Part shown: in pieces, positions 60,796 through 64,000 of the stretch
Layout of the letters: the number at the start of each line of letters is the position of its first letter
Numbering within the stretch: the first letter of the stretch is position 1
NCBI RefSeq assembly: GCF_900143185.1
Contig: NZ_FSRQ01000006.1
Span: forward strand, 95,693 to 159,692
From: Chryseobacterium scophthalmum
Lineage (GTDB): Bacteria; Bacteroidota; Bacteroidia; Flavobacteriales; Weeksellaceae
Reading direction: 5' to 3'
Length of the DNA: 64,000 nt
The notes under the pieces: generated by a model
The model's input: only the letters and a program-made list of their open reading frames with translations
Database searches by the model: none
What the model was told of the DNA's origin: nothing
Translations under genes and position numbers: made by a program

Positions 60796-63075
60796 TTAAT
60801 CTACGCTTGCTGTTTTGATGTCTGTCGTTTTGATGTCTGTTCCCAGTCTTTGCAGATAGGCAATCATGGCGATGATCTCTCTCTGTTCCATTGGTACAAA
60901 ATTGTTTCCTTTGGCAATTTTCTCTTTATCCATTTGATCTTTTACATCGGTTGCTTCAGAATAAATTCTTTTTACAATCGCTTGTGACTGATTATTTGCC
61001 CATCGATCTGCTGAATCTATCTGTGCTTTGGTGTACGGAACATCAAAAGTATTTTTCATCAGTTTCATTTTATCAATCATTTGAGAACGATCCAGTTTGT
61101 TGGTAATCAGCCAAGGGAAACGCGGCATAATAGAACCTGCAGAAGTAATTCTTGGGTTGTACATATGTTTAAAATGCCATGAATCTGGGTTTCTTGCACC
61201 TTCTCTGTGAAGATCCGGTCCTGTTCTTTTTGATCCCCAAAGGAATGGTCTGTCGTAAACGAATTCTCCTGCTTTAGAATACTGTCCGTTTTTACCGTCA
61301 AATCTTGTTACTTCATCACGGAATGGTCTGATCATTTGTGAGTGACACGAGTTACAGCCTTCTCTTACATATAGATCTCTACCTTCCAACTCTAATGGTG
61401 AATAGGGTTTTACTGCAGATATTGTAGGTAAGTTGCTTTTTACAGTCAGTGTAGGAACAATTTCGACCAATCCACCGATTGCAATGGCTACAAAAGCTAA
61501 TATTGATAATAGGTGAGGGGTTCTTTCTAACCAAAGGTGTACGCCTTCGCCTTCTTTTCTGCCTGAACCAACATTGGCTAAAGCTGGTGCTTCTGCAGGA
61601 ACATTTTTCTGGAATGATCCGGCTTTAATTGTTTTGTAAACATTTACAACCATTAAAATAGCTCCACTCAGATAAAATAATCCACCCAAGAATCTCATTT
61701 TAAAGTAAGGAATAATCGCAGTCACAGTATCTAGCCAGTTTTTCCACAATAAAGTTCCATCTGGATTGAATTGTTTCCACATCAAACCTTGAGTAAATCC
61801 TGCGATATACATTGGAACGGCATAGAAAATAATTCCTAAAGTTCCCAGCCAGAAATGCCAGTTGGCTAATTTTTTAGACCAAAGTTCGGTTTTCCACATG
61901 ATCGGAATCAGATAATAGATAACTCCGAATGCCATGAAACCATTCCATCCTAAAGCTCCTAAGTGAACGTGACCAATTACCCAGTCGGTGTAATGTCCGA
62001 TTTTATTTAAAGATTTTGTTGCTAAAAGCGGTCCTTCAAAGGTCGCCATACCATAACAAGTAACTGCAACTACGAAGAATTTCAAGATAGGATTATCTCT
62101 TACTTTATCCCAGGCTCCTCTTAAAGTTAATAATCCATTCAACATTCCACCCCAAGACGGAGCGATCAACATGATTGAGAAACCTGTTCCCACCGCTTGA
62201 GCCCATGCTGGTAAAGCAGTATATTGAAGATGGTGAGGTCCTGCCCAAAGGTAAACGAAGATCAACGACCAAAAGTGAATAATTGAAAGTTTATATGAAA
62301 ATACAGGTCTGTTGGCTGCTTTAGGCATAAAATAATACATTAAACCTAAAACCGGTGTCGTCAATACAAATGCAACCGCATTATGACCATACCACCATTG
62401 GACTAGGGCATCTTTCACTCCTGCGTAAGCAGAATATGATTTCCAGCTTGTAAAAGATAACGGAACTTCTAAATTATTAAAGATATGAAGCATCGCAACA
62501 GCAATCCATGTTGCAATATAAAACCAGATGGCTACATATAAATGACGCACTCTTCTTTTGGCAATCGTTCCAAACATATTGATTCCGAAAATTACCCAAG
62601 AGAAAGTTATCAAAATATCAATTGGCCACTCATGTTCAGCATATTCTTTTGAAGTGTTGATTCCCATTAAGAAAGTAATGACAACGGCGATGATCATAAT
62701 TTGCCATGTCCAGAAATGAATCCATGAAAGCGTATCGCTGTACATTCTGGTTTTCAAAAGTCTTTGCATACTATAATAAGCCCCGCAGAAGAATGAATTA
62801 CAAACAAAAGCAAAAATAACTGCACTCGTATGAAGCATTCTGATTCTTCCAAACCCTAAAGCACCCTGCGAATTGACTAATCCCTGAATATTCCCACTTC
62901 TTAAACTTTGAATGGTTGTATCGTCAGTACCAAATAAAAATTCAGGTAATTCAGGATAAAATAGCATCAAAGCAGCAGTTAATCCTAAAATAAAACCGAT
63001 AATCCCGAATACTACAGTAGCATAAAGGAATGCTCTGACAATATTATTGTCATAATGAAATTTTTGCGTCTCCAT
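60796..63075 (-). CDS. ccoNO: cbb3-type cytochrome c oxidase, fused subunits I and II (CcoN-CcoO)
   Basis: 759 residues joining two proteins that are separate in Proteobacteria. Residues 1-480 are CcoN with about 12-14 membrane segments; haem and copper ligands lie in WWYGHNAVAFVLT near 220, GPHHLQYTALP near 275 and HVHLGALGWNGFM near 370. The linker at 480-530 enters CcoO, which has one anchor (LLSILAFVAIAIGGLVEIVP near 525) and the haem c site EGCNSCHSQMIRPFRDE near 570-586. The enzyme reduces oxygen to water with high affinity and pumps protons in the inner membrane. It is the first gene of the operon. Confidence 0.95.
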   Translation of the reverse strand: METQKFHYDNNIVRAFLYATVVFGIIGFILGLTAALMLFYPELPEFLFGTDDTTIQSLRSGNIQGLVNSQGALGFGRIRMLHTSAVIFAFVCNSFFCGAYYSMQRLLKTRMYSDTLSWIHFWTWQIMIIAVVITFLMGINTSKEYAEHEWPIDILITFSWVIFGINMFGTIAKRRVRHLYVAIWFYIATWIAVAMLHIFNNLEVPLSFTSWKSYSAYAGVKDALVQWWYGHNAVAFVLTTPVLGLMYYFMPKAANRPVFSYKLSIIHFWSLIFVYLWAGPHHLQYTALPAWAQAVGTGFSIMLIAPSWGGMLNGLLTLRGAWDKVRDNPILKFFVVAVTCYGMATFEGPLLATKSLNKIGHYTDWVIGHVHLGALGWNGFMAFGVIYYLIPIMWKTELWSKKLANWHFWLGTLGIIFYAVPMYIAGFTQGLMWKQFNPDGTLLWKNWLDTVTAIIPYFKMRFLGGLFYLSGAILMVVNVYKTIKAGSFQKNVPAEAPALANVGSGRKEGEGVHLWLERTPHLLSILAFVAIAIGGLVEIVPTLTVKSNLPTISAVKPYSPLELEGRDLYVREGCNSCHSQMIRPFRDEVTRFDGKNGQYSKAGEFVYDRPFLWGSKRTGPDLHREGARNPDSWHFKHMYNPRITSAGSIMPRFPWLITNKLDRSQMIDKMKLMKNTFDVPYTKAQIDSADRWANNQSQAIVKRIYSEATDVKDQMDKEKIAKGNNFVPMEQREIIAMIAYLQRLGTDIKTTDIKTASVD

Positions 63076-63180
63076 AAATCTTGTATCTTGCAGCGAACAA
63101 TATTTTTCATAGAATTTCCCTTAAATAAAGAGTTTCGGTGCTCTGAAAAAAAATATCATGCTGTGTATGTAATGTTTTGA

Positions 63181-63201
63181 CAAAGGTATTTACTAACTTT
63201 G
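63181..63201. promoter_or_regulatory. Divergent -7 boxes for ccoNO and the XRE gene
   Basis: Minus strand TACCTTTG (63188-63181) would serve ccoNO with a leader of about 100 nt. Plus strand TAACTTTG (63194-63201) would serve the XRE gene at 63259. The two boxes lie back to back within 21 bp, so the transcripts may compete or be co-regulated. Clear TTG partners at 20 nt are lacking. Confidence 0.5.
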
Positions 63202-63258
63202 TCTAAGGCTATTAGATAAACTTCTAAAATATACCGAAAACTACTAAGCTATTGTGTA

Positions 63259-63549
63259 ATGAAAATTTGTGGACAAAATATCAGGAAAATGCGACGCGAC
63301 CGTGACCTTACTCAGGAATATATGGCCTTCGAAATGGGTATTTCTCAAAAAGCATATTCTGATATCGAAAATTCAAAAGTGAAAATCAATCTGGAGATTC
63401 TCACAAAAATTTCAAACATCCTCAATATAAAACCCTCGGAAATCTGCAGTATCTCTCACAAGTGCGGTACAAATGATTATGAAGACAAATACAATGAGCT
63501 TATTGAATATATGAAGAAAAATAATATTGCTTTGCCCCAAAATTTGTAA
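63259..63549 (+). CDS. XRE family helix-turn-helix regulator
   Basis: 96 residues. The DNA-binding domain fills residues 5-62: NIRKMRRDRDLTQEYMAFEM (helices 1-2), GISQKAYSDIENSKVKINLE (helix 3) and LTKISNILNIKPSEIC. A short C-terminal tail with CGTNDYEDKYNELIEYMKKN may be a coiled dimer segment. There are two Cys residues near 74 and 81. It is divergent from ccoNO with overlapping -7 boxes, so control of the oxidase operon is possible but not shown. The opening ATG follows from the helix pattern. Confidence 0.88.
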   Translation: MKICGQNIRKMRRDRDLTQEYMAFEMGISQKAYSDIENSKVKINLEILTKISNILNIKPSEICSISHKCGTNDYEDKYNELIEYMKKNNIALPQNL

Positions 63550-63595
63550 CAATTTCATCTATCCTTATATATAGATTTTTCTTTAGTAGCAATTT

Positions 63596-63676
63596 CCGGC
63601 TTTCACTACTCGCTTTTTTGCGCCCTGCTTTTTCTTTGCAGCAAAAAGAGCTCAAACAAGCCGTTTAATCCGGGCT
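63596..63676. repeat. Imperfect palindrome downstream of the XRE gene
   Basis: CCGGCTT at 63596 pairs with AAGCCG near 63658-63663, and inner parts (TTTTTTGCGCCCTGC and GCAGCAAAAAGAGC) also pair. It could act as a terminator for the XRE gene, but no U run follows closely. Similar sequences are common in Chryseobacterium genomes to my knowledge. Confidence 0.6.
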
Positions 63677-63740
63677 ATTTTAAAAATTGTTCCATTTAGT
63701 AGATAATACCTAATATCATTAGAAGCAAAAATATTAAAAA

Positions 63741-63859
63741 GCCACGGAGTGGCGTCCTGTTAATAGGATAAGATGTTACCAAAATACGAGATAGCGCTCC
63801 TTCGGAGCGCTACCTTTGTAGCAAAGCATATGAATTTAGAATCAAAGCTCCATGGGAGC
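63741..63859. repeat. Cluster of three short palindromes at the right end
   Basis: GCCACGGAGTGGC (63741-63753), AGCGCTCCTTCGGAGCGCT (63793-63811) and GCTCCATGGGAGC (63847-63859) form perfect hairpins. The second and third share the GCTCC/GGAGC arms. The gap from 63550 to 64000 shows no gene; a minus-strand frame of 63 codons is only the reading of these repeats. Confidence 0.7.
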
Positions 63860-64000
63860 GACACATAGATCACAAGTCCTTTGTTTTCTGATTTATTTTT
63901 CTTTACTAAGTGAAACGCCTTTGTTTGTCTTATATAAGGATGTAAAAACAACTCTTAGTTTTCCTTTGCGATAAAACCGCTTCCCTATATATTTTATCAT

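Noticed and set aside
63760..63951. Minus-strand frame of 63 codons
   Set aside because: It is a reading of palindromic repeats, without start-region support.

Overview
The window looks like chromosomal DNA of a Bacteroidota bacterium in the Flavobacteriia, most likely Chryseobacterium or a near relative. The sequence is AT-rich. It encodes type IX secretion (T9SS) C-terminal sorting domains, a SusC/SusD outer-membrane pair, a TamL/TamB pair, a fused CcoN-CcoO oxidase subunit and HxlR and DUF6702 proteins. Several genes carry the Bacteroidota promoter pattern TTG-N20-TAnnTTTG. The species name is an inference from gene content and was not tested. No prophage, transposase gene, CRISPR array, rRNA or tRNA gene was recognised.

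Region 1 (1-31 kb) is almost entirely minus-strand. It starts with a gene cut by the window edge and a T9SS cargo protein. Next comes an FMN-riboswitch-controlled ribB with a frameshift. A run of small accessory genes follows (DUF1801 x2, DUF2200, a secreted zinc peptidase, an ANT(6)-type aminoglycoside adenylyltransferase, an esterase lipoprotein, DinB, GNAT). Then come an AlgJ-like/MBOAT O-acetylation pair, a metallophosphoesterase, several unassigned secreted proteins, a 624-residue leucine-rich-repeat protein, a rifampin ADP-ribosyltransferase (arr) and an APH-fold kinase. From 20.9 to 23.3 kb the DNA is rich in repeats: two copies of a ~171-bp element with 24-nt terminal inverted repeats flank one unknown gene, and short direct repeats flank a kelch protein. 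The region ends with a CPBP membrane protease, groS-groL, an M1 peptidase and an HxlR regulator.

Region 2 (31-44 kb) is mixed. It holds a divergent HxlR/MFS efflux pair, HupE/UreJ-like and DUF6702 proteins, a tightly coupled methyltransferase-VanW-ACP phosphodiesterase operon, a reprolysin-like T9SS peptidase, radA, a YceI protein, pyrG, yidC and rnhB.

Region 3 (44-64 kb) holds an orphan SusC/SusD pair, argS, a YihY/BrkB membrane protein, the tamB-tamL envelope assembly operon, a cbb3 oxidase operon (ccoNO-ccoP, with no ccoQ between them) and a divergent XRE regulator. The last 450 bases are palindromic repeats.

Most genes are ordinary for the group. The best leads are the MITE-like repeat family with a copy on each side of one unknown gene, the left-edge unknown protein, paired 13-mers upstream of groES spaced three helical turns apart, the ribB frameshift, the (CTAA)12 tract next to tamL, and the VanW-methyltransferase-AcpH operon. 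No clearly new multi-gene system could be demonstrated from the sequence alone.
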